From Aurantiacibacter zhengii (GTDB taxonomy: Bacteria > Pseudomonadota > Alphaproteobacteria > Sphingomonadales > Sphingomonadaceae), in contig NZ_QXFL01000006.1 in the NCBI RefSeq assembly GCF_003584125.1, positions 164,053 through 228,052 on the forward strand: DNA of 64,000 bases, read 5' to 3'. The notes beneath the pieces are model-generated. The model ran no database searches. It saw nothing but the letters and a program-made list of their open reading frames with translations, and had not been told where the DNA came from. Numbering within the stretch: position 1 is the first letter of the stretch; each line of letters opens with the position of its first letter. Below are positions 9,366-18,614 of this stretch, one piece after another. Position numbers and translations under genes: made by a program.

Positions 9366-10251
9366 CCGTTTCACCGGTTTCCGGCGTATCGTCGGATACC
9401 TCGGCCCGGCGTTCTCGCTTGACCTTGGCGTATCCGGTAACCGACCAGACGATCAGCGCCATGTAGACAACGCCGATCAGCACAAGCGTCCACCACGTTT
9501 CGATCAGCAGGCCACCCACCAGCAAGCCTGCCAGCGCTATGAAGGCCAGCTTGAAATCGCCTGAGGGGGCCAGGGATTTCCAGCTTGGCGTGGCCATGTT
9601 CGAGACCATCAGAATTGCCACCAGTATGATCCACGGTCCGACGAGCAACGGCTCGCGGAAAATTGCTTCGCCCGTGGCCAGCCACAGGTAGACCGGCATG
9701 AAGGCAAAGCCTGCCCCCATCGGTGCAGGGACTCCCGTCAGGTATCCGGCGGACTTGTGCGGCTGGTCATCCACGTCGATCTGCGCGTTGAAGCGGGCCA
9801 GGCGCAAGGCACAGCAGATGGCATAGGCGAGCGCCGCCAGCCAGCCTAGGCGCGGCGCGTCCACCAGCGCCCACAGGTACAGCACCAGAGCCGGGGCGAT
9901 GCCGAAGCTGGCGGAATCGGAAAGGCTGTCCAGTTCCGCACCGAAACGCGACTGCGCCTTCAGCAACCGTGCGATGCGGCCATCCATGGCATCAAGAACA
10001 CCTGCCAGGATCATGGCGAATACCGCCTGCGGCCACTGGTTTCCGATAGCAAAGAGAATGCTGGTAAGGCCCGAACACAGCGCGGCGGCGGTAATGGCAT
10101 TGGGCAGCACTGCCCGAAGGGACAGGCCCTTGCCGGCGCGAGAGCGCGTTACCCGCTCGTGCTCACTGGCCTTGGGCCCCAGCCATGCGGGCCCTGCACT
10201 TACCGTGTCATCGTCGTCATAAGCGATACTGTCGTCTTCACCCGGCCTCAC
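9289..10251 (-). CDS. pssA: CDP-diacylglycerol-serine O-phosphatidyltransferase
   Basis: This is an integral-membrane CDP-alcohol phosphatidyltransferase making phosphatidylserine from CDP-diacylglycerol and serine. The catalytic motif reads [20 protein letters not shown] followed by LSD, matching the family pattern D-G-x2-A-R-x8-G-x3-D-x3-D. The 320-residue protein has an acidic, probably disordered N terminus of about 40 residues and roughly eight membrane segments. The start is GTG at 10251, overlapping the psd stop as GTGA, so psd and pssA are coupled. Substrate choice (serine) is inferred mainly from pairing with psd. Confidence 0.93.
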   Translation of the reverse strand: MRPGEDDSIAYDDDDTVSAGPAWLGPKASEHERVTRSRAGKGLSLRAVLPNAITAAALCSGLTSILFAIGNQWPQAVFAMILAGVLDAMDGRIARLLKAQSRFGAELDSLSDSASFGIAPALVLYLWALVDAPRLGWLAALAYAICCALRLARFNAQIDVDDQPHKSAGYLTGVPAPMGAGFAFMPVYLWLATGEAIFREPLLVGPWIILVAILMVSNMATPSWKSLAPSGDFKLAFIALAGLLVGGLLIETWWTLVLIGVVYMALIVWSVTGYAKVKRERRAEVSDDTPETGETAMPPASRKPLAVDEVDAALSGKGDR

Positions 10252-11000
10252 TGGCTTACTCCTTCCAGCAGACCAGCCGTGCCGATTTCGGCCAGCACCG
10301 TTTCACCTGCAATTACGCGCTGCCCCAGCAGCACTTTTGGCTCCGTTCCCGCAGGCAGATAGACATCCACCCGGCTACCGAAGCGGATCAGCCCCACCCG
10401 TTGCCCTGCGGCGACAGTGTCGCCCGGCTTCACGAAAGGCACGATGCGACGCGCGATCAGTCCGGCAATCTGCGTAAAGCCGACCGTGGTGCCGTCTCCG
10501 CGCTCTACAAGCACGTGCTGGCGTTCGTTCTCTTCGCTTGCCTTGTCGAGGTCGGCGTTCATGAAGGCGCCGGGAATGTAGACGATGCGCCGGATGGTGC
10601 CCGGGATCGGCGAGCGATTGATGTGCACGTCGAACACCGACATGAAGATGGAAATGCGGGTGACGGGATCCTTGCCCAGCCCGCGCCCGGTATCCTCCGA
10701 GGAATTCTGCAATTCGGGCGGCGGAACGACCTGGGCGATCAGGGACACGAGTCCGTCTGCCGGGGAAACCATCAGCCGTTCGCCCTGTGGCACGACCCGC
10801 TCCGGATCGCGGAAAAATGCGAAGACGCCTACAGACAGCAGCAGCAGCGGCCAGCCCAGCCAGTCCCAATCGAAGATCAGCAGGAAGGCCAGCGCCACCC
10901 CGGCGGCAATCATTCCAAACTTGCGGCCCTCGGGATGAATCGGGGGCAACCCCCATTCGGCATCGCCGCGACCGCGGTTGTCTCTAAGTTCACCAGCCAT
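10248..11000 (-). CDS. psd: Phosphatidylserine decarboxylase proenzyme (PSD-A type)
   Basis: This enzyme decarboxylates phosphatidylserine to phosphatidylethanolamine. It is made as a proenzyme that cleaves itself and forms a pyruvoyl group. The cleavage site is recognisable as [11 protein letters not shown], with the cut expected between Gly208 and Ser209. The length of 250 residues and a hydrophobic hairpin near residues 30-60 fit the short PSD-A family of alphaproteobacteria. It is the first gene of the psd-pssA operon and is divergent from the ABC1 kinase gene at 11094. Confidence 0.94.
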   Translation of the reverse strand: MAGELRDNRGRGDAEWGLPPIHPEGRKFGMIAAGVALAFLLIFDWDWLGWPLLLLSVGVFAFFRDPERVVPQGERLMVSPADGLVSLIAQVVPPPELQNSSEDTGRGLGKDPVTRISIFMSVFDVHINRSPIPGTIRRIVYIPGAFMNADLDKASEENERQHVLVERGDGTTVGFTQIAGLIARRIVPFVKPGDTVAAGQRVGLIRFGSRVDVYLPAGTEPKVLLGQRVIAGETVLAEIGTAGLLEGVSQ

Positions 11001-11093
11001 CGCCCCTACCTATGCTCTTGCCACGATGGTCACAAGCGATACCGCCTTTTGTACCCGCTGGCCTTTGCCGATTATGCACACCATTTGGGCACA

Positions 11094-12434
11094 ATGTCAG
11101 ATGACTATAACGATGCCGACACACGCGCCGTTCCCGGTAGCCGCCGCGCCCGCATGGGGCAATTCGGGCGGCTCGCGGGCGGACTGGCAGGCGGCATCGT
11201 GGCCGAGGGGGCAAGGCGCCTGGCCGAGGGGAAACGCCCCCGCCTGAATGAATTGCTGCTGACACCAGGCAATGTCGGCCGGGTGGCCGATCGCCTCTCC
11301 GAACTGCGCGGCGCGGCAATGAAGCTGGGCCAGATGGTGTCGATGGACGCCGGCGATATCCTGCCACCGGAACTCGCGCAGATTATGGCGCGCCTGCGCG
11401 AAAACGCCCATTCCATGCCGCCAAAGCAGCTTGAGGCCGTGCTGGCGAAGGATTGGGGCACGGGCTGGCGGCGAGACTTCAAGTATTTCAATCCGCGCCC
11501 ACTCGCGGCCGCGTCGATCGGCCAGGTTCACCGGGCCACGACCCGCGACGGACGCGACCTGGCGATCAAGGTGCAATATCCCGGCGTTCGCGAATCGATC
11601 GATGCCGATGTCGACAATGTCGCCACCCTGCTTCGCGTTTCCGGCCTGCTGCCCAAGGAACTGGACATTGCCCCGCTGCTGGAAGAAGCCAAGACGCAGC
11701 TGCACGAAGAAGCGGACTACCAGCGCGAAGCACGGCAGATGCGGGCCTTCCGCGAACTGCTGGCCGGTGAGGACGATTATATCGTGCCCGATTTTCACGA
11801 GGACCTGACGACGACGAATGTCCTGGCGATGGATTTCGTCCCCGGCAGACCGATCGAAAGCCTTGAGGAAGAGCCGCACGATGTCCGCAATGCCATGATG
11901 GAAAGGCTCATTTCCCTCGTGCTGCGCGAACTGTTCGACTTCCGCCTGATGCAGACCGATCCCAATTTTGCGAACTACCGTATCTCCGAAGACGGCACCC
12001 GGCTCGTGCTGCTCGATTTCGGCGCGGCGCGAGAAGTGCCCCCGCACGTAGCCGAGAATTATCGCACGCTTCTGGAAGCTGGCCTTGCCGAGGATCACGC
12101 AGCCATCGCGGAGGCCGCGATTGCGGCTGGCTTCCTGTCCCGGCACGCCGCGGATACCCATCGCGACGGACTGGACAGGATCATCTCGGTGATCGTCGCC
12201 GAACTTTCGCGCCCGGGCCTGTTCGATTTCGGCGACCGGGCTTTTGTCAAAACCATTCGCGAGGAAGGGATCGCCATCGCCCAGGATCGCGCGGCATGGC
12301 ACTTGCCGCCCGCTGAAATCCTTTTCGCCCAGCGCAAGATCAGCGGCACCGCATTGCTGGCCGCGCGCATGAAGGCGAAGGTGAACGTGCGCGAACTGGT
12401 TACCGAAAAGCTGGCGAGCCTCCCGAAGCCGTAA
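11094..12434 (+). CDS. ABC1/AarF/UbiB-family atypical kinase
   Basis: This is a 446-residue ABC1 (UbiB/ADCK) family protein. It has the family KxGQ-type N-terminal motif MKLGQMVSMD, an ASIGQVHRA nucleotide-loop segment, a VKVQYP-like strand (AIKVQYPGV), and LLDFGAAREVP in place of the protein-kinase DFG. Members support ubiquinone synthesis or lipid homeostasis as ATPases. The ATG at 11094 starts MSDDYNDADTRAVPGSRRAR; the frame stays open further upstream over psd but that extension is antisense. It does not carry the C-terminal membrane helices of true UbiB, so the general name is safer. It converges on the regulator gene, leaving 11 bp. Confidence 0.88.
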   Translation: MSDDYNDADTRAVPGSRRARMGQFGRLAGGLAGGIVAEGARRLAEGKRPRLNELLLTPGNVGRVADRLSELRGAAMKLGQMVSMDAGDILPPELAQIMARLRENAHSMPPKQLEAVLAKDWGTGWRRDFKYFNPRPLAAASIGQVHRATTRDGRDLAIKVQYPGVRESIDADVDNVATLLRVSGLLPKELDIAPLLEEAKTQLHEEADYQREARQMRAFRELLAGEDDYIVPDFHEDLTTTNVLAMDFVPGRPIESLEEEPHDVRNAMMERLISLVLRELFDFRLMQTDPNFANYRISEDGTRLVLLDFGAAREVPPHVAENYRTLLEAGLAEDHAAIAEAAIAAGFLSRHAADTHRDGLDRIISVIVAELSRPGLFDFGDRAFVKTIREEGIAIAQDRAAWHLPPAEILFAQRKISGTALLAARMKAKVNVRELVTEKLASLPKP

Positions 12435-12445
12435 ACCCGCTTGCG

Positions 12446-13849
12446 CTATTCCATCGAGAAGTCGAACGGCACGCCGCTTTCGCGGTAACGGACCGGCACG
12501 ATCTCGCGCCCCATCGGCGGCGCGGAACGGGCGATGCAGCGGGGCCGGTGACAGAGCCGGCAGGCAACGCCGATCGGGGTCGGCTCCGCCGCTGCCAGCG
12601 TTTCGCCATAGGCCAGCTTGTCCATATGCGAGGCGGAACACGCAATCGCGACGGAGCGCACCACCCGCGGCACACCGAACGCCCCGCCCCCGCCCCGCAC
12701 GGTGCGGGCGATGGACACGTAACGTTCTCCGTCGGGCAACTCGATCAGCTGCGCGTCCACCGTATTGGGCTGGTCGAAAACCGTGTGGACGTTCCATAAG
12801 GGGCATCCGCCCCCGTGGCGCGCGAAGGGGAAGCCGGCCCCGTCCAGGCGCTTCGACACGTTGCCCGCGCGGTCGACCCGCAGGAAGAAGAACGGCACGC
12901 CTTCTTCTCCGGGTCGCTGAAGGGTGGTGAGCCTGTGGGCCGCCTGTTCGAAACTGACAGCAAAGCGGGAGCACAGTGCCTCTACGTCATGGCGCATGTC
13001 CGCCGCTGCCTTGGCAAAAGCGCGGTAGGGCATCAGCAGGGCAGCGGCCCAGTAGGATTGCAGGGCGCGGCGCACCAGCCGCTTGCCATCGTCGCTGCCC
13101 AGCCGACTTTCCGAAACGATCCGCGCAATCGGCTGCTCCTGCTCGATGATGGCGATCTGCAAGGCGGCCTGGAAACGGCGCCCGGCCTGGTCGATCCGTT
13201 CCGAGATATGGATCCGGCGGCGGTGGTAATCGTGCCAGCGTAGCGCGCCGCGCAGCAGGCCATCGTCGGTAAGACGCAGTTCGAGCTGGTGCTGCTCGAA
13301 AAGGTGATCCTGCATGGCGGCGAAGGAATCGAGCTTGCGCGCAAGCGCCGCCGCGCTGTCGTCCAGTTCCGGAAAGCAATTGCGGCGCGCCGCCAGGAAT
13401 GCGCGGGCCTCTCCCACCGGATCGCTCGCCACAGCCCCGCTACCCTGTTCCTCCGACAAATCGCGGCGTTCGGCCAGCACGAGCTGCTCTTCTCCAAAGG
13501 CGGTATGGAGGCGAAGGATCGCTTCCGCCATGCCGGGATAGCTGGTGGCAATGTCTTCAATGTCGAGCGGCTCTATCGCGATGTCGGCGAACAACGGATC
13601 ACGCAGGACCGATTGCAACCGTGCTGCAGTCTCGTCCGCGTCGCCATCTGCCAGGTCGGCCACGTCTATGCGATATGTAGTGGCGAGCTTCAGTAGCATC
13701 TCTGCAGTTACCGGCCGCTGGTTGCGCTCCATCAAGGCGATGTAGCTGGCCGAGATATCGAGATCGCTCGCCATGTTGGCCTGGGTAAGTCCAAGCTCGC
13801 GGCGCAATTTCTTCAGCCGGGGCCCGAGGTAGAGTGTCTTGACAGCCAT
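12446..13849 (-). CDS. RamB/ScfR-type XRE transcriptional regulator
   Basis: This is a 467-residue regulator with an N-terminal XRE helix-turn-helix (about residues 10-65, GLTQANMASDLDISASYIAL), a middle IrrE-like domain and a C-terminal region with the cysteine cluster CRLCHRPRC. This architecture is that of RamB/ScfR-type short-chain fatty-acyl regulators of acetate and propionate metabolism. It is divergent from aceA across a 146-bp region with a perfect inverted repeat, so it probably controls the glyoxylate shunt and itself. Effector and direction of control cannot be seen in the sequence. Confidence 0.85.
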   Translation of the reverse strand: MAVKTLYLGPRLKKLRRELGLTQANMASDLDISASYIALMERNQRPVTAEMLLKLATTYRIDVADLADGDADETAARLQSVLRDPLFADIAIEPLDIEDIATSYPGMAEAILRLHTAFGEEQLVLAERRDLSEEQGSGAVASDPVGEARAFLAARRNCFPELDDSAAALARKLDSFAAMQDHLFEQHQLELRLTDDGLLRGALRWHDYHRRRIHISERIDQAGRRFQAALQIAIIEQEQPIARIVSESRLGSDDGKRLVRRALQSYWAAALLMPYRAFAKAAADMRHDVEALCSRFAVSFEQAAHRLTTLQRPGEEGVPFFFLRVDRAGNVSKRLDGAGFPFARHGGGCPLWNVHTVFDQPNTVDAQLIELPDGERYVSIARTVRGGGGAFGVPRVVRSVAIACSASHMDKLAYGETLAAAEPTPIGVACRLCHRPRCIARSAPPMGREIVPVRYRESGVPFDFSME

Positions 13850-13867
13850 GCGTGGTTCCGTGGAAAG

Positions 13868-13912
13868 TGTCGAACTTTACAACCTTACACGCAAATCTTG
13901 TAAAGTTCGACA
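13868..13912. promoter_or_regulatory. Inverted repeat between regulator and aceA, candidate operator
   Basis: Two perfect 15-base arms, TGTCGAACTTTACAA at 13868-13882 and TTGTAAAGTTCGACA at 13898-13912, flank a 15-base spacer. Centre-to-centre distance is 30 bp, about three helical turns. The site begins 19 bp upstream of the divergent regulator ATG and ends 83 bp before the aceA ATG. It is the best candidate for the regulator's binding site. Confidence 0.65.
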
Positions 13913-13995
13913 ACATTACATCGAAACACACGACGGCGACGATCCCAGTTGGCACAAGCGCGGTAAGCCAAGAATTCTACAAGGATCGTACCGCA

Positions 13996-15588
13996 ATGAC
14001 ATATTTCGAAGAAATTCACCGCCAGACCGGCATCAAGCACAAGCACGGCGCTGACTGGCAGGGCATCGACCCCGAATTCGCCGCCCGCCTGCGTGCGCAG
14101 AACAGCTTCCAGACCGGCCTCGACATTGCTCGCTACACGGCAAAGATCATGCGTGCCGACATGGAGGCCTATGACAAGGATCCGGCGCAATACACCCAGT
14201 CGCTCGGTTGCTGGCACGGATTCATCGGCCAGCAGAAGATGATCTCCATCAAGAAACATTTCGGCACGACGAAGGGGCGCTATCTCTATCTCTCCGGCTG
14301 GATGGTTGCCGCCCTGCGCAGCGAATTCGGCCCCCTCCCCGACCAGTCCATGCACGAAAAAACCAGCGTTCCGGCGCTGATCGAAGAGCTCTACACCTTC
14401 CTGCGCCAGGCCGATGCTCGCGAACTGGGCGGCCTTTTCCGCGATCTGGACCGCGCCCGCAAGGCAGGCGACGAAGCTGCCGCAGCCAAGGCGCAGCAGG
14501 CCATCGATAACTTTGAAACGCACGTGGTGCCGATCATCGCCGATATCGATGCGGGCTTCGGCAATGCAGAGGCAACCTACCTGCTGGCGAAGAAGATGAT
14601 TGAGGCTGGTGCCTGCGCGCTGCAGATCGAGAACCAGGTTTCCGACGAGAAGCAATGCGGCCACCAGGACGGCAAGGTTACCGTTCCGCACGAGGACTTC
14701 CTGCAGAAGATCCGCGCGATCCGCTACGCCTTCCTCGAACTAGGCGTGCCCGACGGAATCATCGTCGCGCGCACCGATTCGCTGGGTGCCGGCCTCACCA
14801 AGCAGATCGCCTTCACCCGTGAACCGGGCGACCTTGGCGACCAGTACAACAGCTTCCTGGACTGTGAACCCGTGGAAGGCGCAGGGAACCAGGGCGACGT
14901 GCTTATGAACCGCGATGGCAAGCTGGTGCGCCCCAAGCGCTTGCCCTCGAACCTGTTCCAGTTCCGCCCCGGGACGGGCGAGGATCGCTGCGTTCTCGAT
15001 TGCATTACTGCGCTGCAGAACGGTGCCGACCTGCTCTGGATCGAAACCGAAAAGCCGCACGTGGAGCAGATCGCCGGCATGGTGGACCGCATCCGTGAAG
15101 TCGTGCCCAATGCAAAGCTCGTCTACAACAACTCGCCCAGCTTCAACTGGACGCTGAGCTTCCGTCAGCAAATCTACGATGCCTGGGAAGCGGCGGGCAA
15201 GGACACGGCGATGTACGAACGCGACATGCTGATGAGCCAGCACTACGACGACACCGAACTGGCGAAGGAAGCCGACGAAAAGATCCGCACCTTCCAGCGC
15301 GATGGCGCCGCGAGGGCCGGCATCTTCCACCACCTGATCACCCTGCCGACCTATCACACGGCTGCGCTCAGCACCGATAACCTCGCCAAGCGCTATTTCG
15401 GCGAGGAAGGGATGCTCGGCTACGTCAAGCAGGTGCAGCGCGAGGAGATCCGCCAGGGCATCGCCTGCGTGAAGCACCAGAACATGGCCGGTTCCGACAT
15501 CGGGGACGACCACAAGGAAGCTTTTGCCGGAGAGGCGGCCCTGAAGGCCGGCGGCGAAAACAACACCATGAACCAGTTTGCGGCCTGA
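13996..15588 (+). CDS. aceA: Isocitrate lyase, long form
   Basis: This enzyme cleaves isocitrate to glyoxylate and succinate, the first step of the glyoxylate shunt for growth on C2 compounds. The 530-residue product belongs to the longer subfamily, with the catalytic motif as EKQCGHQDGK rather than the KKCGH of the short enterobacterial enzyme. It also shows PIIADIDAGFGN and IVARTDSLGA. The ATG at 13996 is chosen because the open frame upstream runs through the operator and has no family character. With the 51-codon gene and malate synthase it forms an apparent three-gene operon. Confidence 0.95.
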   Translation: MTYFEEIHRQTGIKHKHGADWQGIDPEFAARLRAQNSFQTGLDIARYTAKIMRADMEAYDKDPAQYTQSLGCWHGFIGQQKMISIKKHFGTTKGRYLYLSGWMVAALRSEFGPLPDQSMHEKTSVPALIEELYTFLRQADARELGGLFRDLDRARKAGDEAAAAKAQQAIDNFETHVVPIIADIDAGFGNAEATYLLAKKMIEAGACALQIENQVSDEKQCGHQDGKVTVPHEDFLQKIRAIRYAFLELGVPDGIIVARTDSLGAGLTKQIAFTREPGDLGDQYNSFLDCEPVEGAGNQGDVLMNRDGKLVRPKRLPSNLFQFRPGTGEDRCVLDCITALQNGADLLWIETEKPHVEQIAGMVDRIREVVPNAKLVYNNSPSFNWTLSFRQQIYDAWEAAGKDTAMYERDMLMSQHYDDTELAKEADEKIRTFQRDGAARAGIFHHLITLPTYHTAALSTDNLAKRYFGEEGMLGYVKQVQREEIRQGIACVKHQNMAGSDIGDDHKEAFAGEAALKAGGENNTMNQFAA

Positions 15589-15623
15589 CAACCGCGCAAG
15601 CGTGAAGAAGAAGGAGAAGTAAA

Positions 15624-15779
15624 ATGGCAGAACCGACAATGGCACGCCCGGTCTTCTCGACCGAGGATTTCACCCTCATCCGCAATGCGCTGGCAGTGGC
15701 CATCCGCGACGGAGAAGACAACGCCGAGACGCGCAAGCTTGTGAACCTGCACCACCGCATGGGGCGGTTCGGCCGATGA
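15624..15779 (+). CDS. 51-residue protein of the glyoxylate operon, function unknown
   Basis: This small gene starts at ATG 15624 behind a strong Shine-Dalgarno (AAGGAGAAG, 15611-15619), 35 bp after aceA. Its stop overlaps the malate synthase start as ATGA. The product is soluble: MAEPTMARPVFSTEDF, then a predicted amphipathic helix LIRNALAVAIRDGEDNAETR, then KLVNLHHRMGRFGR. No known family was recognised. Its good ribosome site and its coupling to both neighbours argue that it is translated. It could be a small regulator or partner of either enzyme, or mainly a coupling device. Confidence 0.65.
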   Translation: MAEPTMARPVFSTEDFTLIRNALAVAIRDGEDNAETRKLVNLHHRMGRFGR

Positions 15780-17938
15780 CCACTGCATCGCTTGGCCAGA
15801 AACTGCAAAGCGATGCCCCCTCACCGCGCGCGGGAACGGAGAATACCTTCGTCCAGCGCGCGGGATTGGCCGTCGATCCGGTGCTGGCAGACTTCATCGA
15901 GAACGAAGCCCTGCCCGGTACCGAGATCGACGCCGATCGTTTCTGGGGCGGCCTTGCCGACCTGACTGCGCGGTTCACCCGGCAGAACCGGGACCTGCTC
16001 GACAAGCGCCGGATGTTCCAAGACGAGATCGACAGCTGGCACCGTGAGAATCCCGAAACCGGTACCGGCGTCCCGCCTCGCCTGCTGCGCGAGATGAATT
16101 ACCTGACACCGGAGCCGGAGCCGTTCACGATCGGCACGGCAAAGGTCGACAGCGAAATCGCCAGCATCGCCGGGCCGCAGCTGGTGGTGCCCGTACTCAA
16201 CGCCAGGTTCGTCCTCAACGCCGTGAACGCGCGCTGGGGCAGCCTTTACGATGCCCTCTATGGCACCGATGCGCTGGACGGCACCACGCCTGCCGGGGCC
16301 GGTTACGACGCGCAGCGCGGCGCAAAGGTGATCGCCTGGGCCAAGGACTTCCTCGACGAAGCCGCTCCTCTCGCAATCGGTAGCTGGCGCGACTGGATGG
16401 GCGGTGTGCCCGAACTGGCAGACCCCTCCCAGGTGGTCGGCACCATCGGTGACAACCTGCTGCTGCGCAACAACGGCCTGCATATCGAGATCGTTATCGA
16501 TCCTGCGCACGAAATTGGCAGCAGCGATCCCGCCGGGATTGCCGATGTGCGGCTGGAATCGGCGCTTTCCACGATTGTCGATCTGGAAGATTCGGTCGCT
16601 GCCGTCGATGCGGAAGACAAGGTTGCCGCCTATCGCAACTGGCTGGGTGCGCTCCGCGGCGATCTGGTGGCCAGCTTTACCAAGGGGGATAACAAGGTGG
16701 TTCGCACCGCCAATCCCGATCGCACCTGGCGGGACCTTGAAGGTGACGAGCACGAACTGCGCGCCCGCAGCCTGCTGCTGGTGCGCAACGTGGGCCACCT
16801 GATGACCAACCCGGCTGTGCGCCTGCCCGATGGCTCCGAGATTTTCGAGGGACTGCTGGACGCTGCTATCACCGCGCTGATCGGCCTGCACGACCTTAAG
16901 GGCCTTGGACGCCTGCGCAACAGCCGGACCGGCTCGATCTATATCGTGAAGCCCAAGATGCACGGGCCCGAGGAATGCGCCTTTGCGAACAGCGTGTTCG
17001 CTGCCGTGGAGGATATGCTTGGCCTCGAACGCAATACGGTGAAGATCGGCGTCATGGACGAGGAACGGCGCACCAGCGCCAACCTTGCGGCCTGCATCCA
17101 TGCGGTGAAGGACCGCGTGTTCTTCATCAACACCGGCTTCCTCGACCGCACGGGCGACGAGATCCACACCTCGATGCTCGCGGGCCCCATGTTGCCAAAG
17201 GCGGAAATCAAGCAGGCCGAGTGGATCGCCGCTTACGAGGATCGCAATGTGCAGATCGGCCTTGCCTGCGGCTTTGCCGGACGAGCGCAGATCGGCAAGG
17301 GCATGTGGGCCGCGCCGGACCGGATGCAGGCGATGCTGGCGGAAAAGATCGGGCACCCGATGAGCGGGGCGAGCACAGCCTGGGTACCCTCGCCCACCGC
17401 CGCAACGCTTCACGCGACGCATTATCACCGCTGCGACGTGGCAGAACGCCAGCGCGAGCGTGCCGAGGAGCGCATCGTGCCGGTGGAAAAGCTGCTGACC
17501 GTGCCATTGGCGGAGGACACCGACTGGTCCGCCGAGGAAGTGTCCGCCGAACTGGATAACAACGTGCAGGGAATCCTCGGCTACATGGTTCGCTGGATCG
17601 ATGCCGGTATCGGGTGTTCCAAGGTGCCGGACATCAACGATGTGGGCCTGATGGAAGATCGCGCCACGCTGCGCATTTCCAGCCAGCACATCGCCAACTG
17701 GCTGCACCACGGCATCGTGGACAGGCTGATGGTCGATGACGCGCTGCATCGCATGGCGGCAAAGGTCGACGCGCAGAACGCCGGTGACCCGACCTACCGT
17801 CCGATGGCAGGGAACGCGCGCCAATCCATTGCCCTCAATGCCGCGCGTGAACTGATCGTCTCAGGCACGAAGCAGCCGTCCGGCTATACCGAACCCGTGC
17901 TGCACCGCGCCCGGGCACTGGCCAAGCAGAACCACTGA
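15776..17938 (+). CDS. glcB: Malate synthase G
   Basis: This enzyme condenses glyoxylate with acetyl-CoA to malate, completing the glyoxylate shunt begun by aceA. The 720-residue length and motifs such as SIYIVKPKMHGPEE, the GFLDRTGDEIHTSM segment and KGMWAAPDRM identify isoform G rather than the shorter AceB. The ATG overlaps the stop of the 51-codon gene by 4 bp. A strong terminator follows 24 bp after the stop, so this is the last gene of the operon. Confidence 0.96.
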   Translation: MTTASLGQKLQSDAPSPRAGTENTFVQRAGLAVDPVLADFIENEALPGTEIDADRFWGGLADLTARFTRQNRDLLDKRRMFQDEIDSWHRENPETGTGVPPRLLREMNYLTPEPEPFTIGTAKVDSEIASIAGPQLVVPVLNARFVLNAVNARWGSLYDALYGTDALDGTTPAGAGYDAQRGAKVIAWAKDFLDEAAPLAIGSWRDWMGGVPELADPSQVVGTIGDNLLLRNNGLHIEIVIDPAHEIGSSDPAGIADVRLESALSTIVDLEDSVAAVDAEDKVAAYRNWLGALRGDLVASFTKGDNKVVRTANPDRTWRDLEGDEHELRARSLLLVRNVGHLMTNPAVRLPDGSEIFEGLLDAAITALIGLHDLKGLGRLRNSRTGSIYIVKPKMHGPEECAFANSVFAAVEDMLGLERNTVKIGVMDEERRTSANLAACIHAVKDRVFFINTGFLDRTGDEIHTSMLAGPMLPKAEIKQAEWIAAYEDRNVQIGLACGFAGRAQIGKGMWAAPDRMQAMLAEKIGHPMSGASTAWVPSPTAATLHATHYHRCDVAERQRERAEERIVPVEKLLTVPLAEDTDWSAEEVSAELDNNVQGILGYMVRWIDAGIGCSKVPDINDVGLMEDRATLRISSQHIANWLHHGIVDRLMVDDALHRMAAKVDAQNAGDPTYRPMAGNARQSIALNAARELIVSGTKQPSGYTEPVLHRARALAKQNH

Positions 17939-17962
17939 CACCACTGGGTAGGAGAGCGGGAG

Positions 17963-18000
17963 CGGCTGTCGCAGCGAAAGCTGCGGCGGTCGTTTCTGTT
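17963..18000 (+). terminator. Terminator of the aceA-glcB operon
   Basis: A 13-bp stem (including three G-U pairs) at 17963-17975 and 17980-17992 closes on a GAAA tetraloop and is followed by TTTCTGTT. It lies 25 bp past the glcB stop. Confidence 0.75.
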
Positions 18001-18008
18001 TCGTGAGA

Positions 18009-18037
18009 GCGGTGGTGGACAGGGCTGGATTCGAACC
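18009..18037. repeat. Left attachment repeat of the genomic island (attL)
   Basis: These 29 bases are identical to 29909-29937, which is the T-arm and acceptor 3' end of the tRNA-Tyr gene with its CCA. Only this tRNA tail is present here; the sequence diverges after CGAACC. A second copy of a tRNA 3' end, with an integrase next to the intact tRNA, is the standard footprint of tRNA-targeted integration. Confidence 0.88.
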
Positions 18038-18614
18038 GGAGTTCGAAATTCGTTGATAGGTGGCGGTTTTCCGCAAGCTGCCGAACCTTTGTGTAGCTAG
18101 GTTGTGTAGCAAAAGCGTAGCAGTCTAGGCTCAGCTGGGAAGTGAAGTTAATTTCACGCGGTTGAGATTCCGAATGTCGGCTTTGCGCCCTCATAATGAC
18201 TATTCGAGATGTCGTCAGCGGATCCCGAAAGCTGCCGTTATTCAGCATTTGATGGATGGCTACGCGGCCCATTCGCGGTGATATCGGCCCTATTGCCCTC
18301 CGAAACCTGACATATGCTTTCAGGACTTGACTGTTTCCCTGCCGGCCCCCGCGCCCTGCGAAACCTCGCCCTCCCCATGATCTTTGATCAACTCGCTGTA
18401 GTCTCGGTCAATGGAAGATACGGCCGAAACGATCTTGACCAGGATCGCGCTTTTCGTTGGAAACTTCGATGTCGAGCTTAACCATCTAGAAGGGTTGCTC
18501 TTGGGCATAGGCGACGGGAGCACGGGTTATCATACAGAGGGTATCTGACAGTTCTGCTATCGCTAGGCGAGCACTGGAAGCGCGGCAGAGCCATTCGCCC
18601 GAGTCTGACGCCGA
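18038..18614. other. Island left margin without a convincing gene
   Basis: This 577-bp stretch follows the left attachment repeat. Only short frames occur: a 67-codon frame at 18320-18523 on the minus strand and a 25-codon frame starting with ATG on the same strand near 18484. Neither has a convincing ribosome site or recognisable family, and both could be decayed remnants. No tRNA, repeat array or insertion sequence was seen. Confidence 0.5.

Noticed and set aside
10185..11093. Long N-terminal extension of the ABC1 kinase
   Set aside because: It is antisense to psd and lacks family features; the ATG at 11094 gives the normal start.
11097..12974. 625-codon minus-strand frame opposite the ABC1 kinase and the regulator
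   Set aside because: It is a shadow of two well-supported genes in GC-rich DNA.
15821..17824. 667-codon minus-strand frame opposite malate synthase
   Set aside because: It is a shadow frame with His/Arg/Gly-rich translation typical of antisense GC-rich coding DNA.
18009..18037. A second tRNA-Tyr gene
   Set aside because: Only the T-arm and acceptor 3' end are present; the D-arm and anticodon arm are missing, so it is an attachment repeat.
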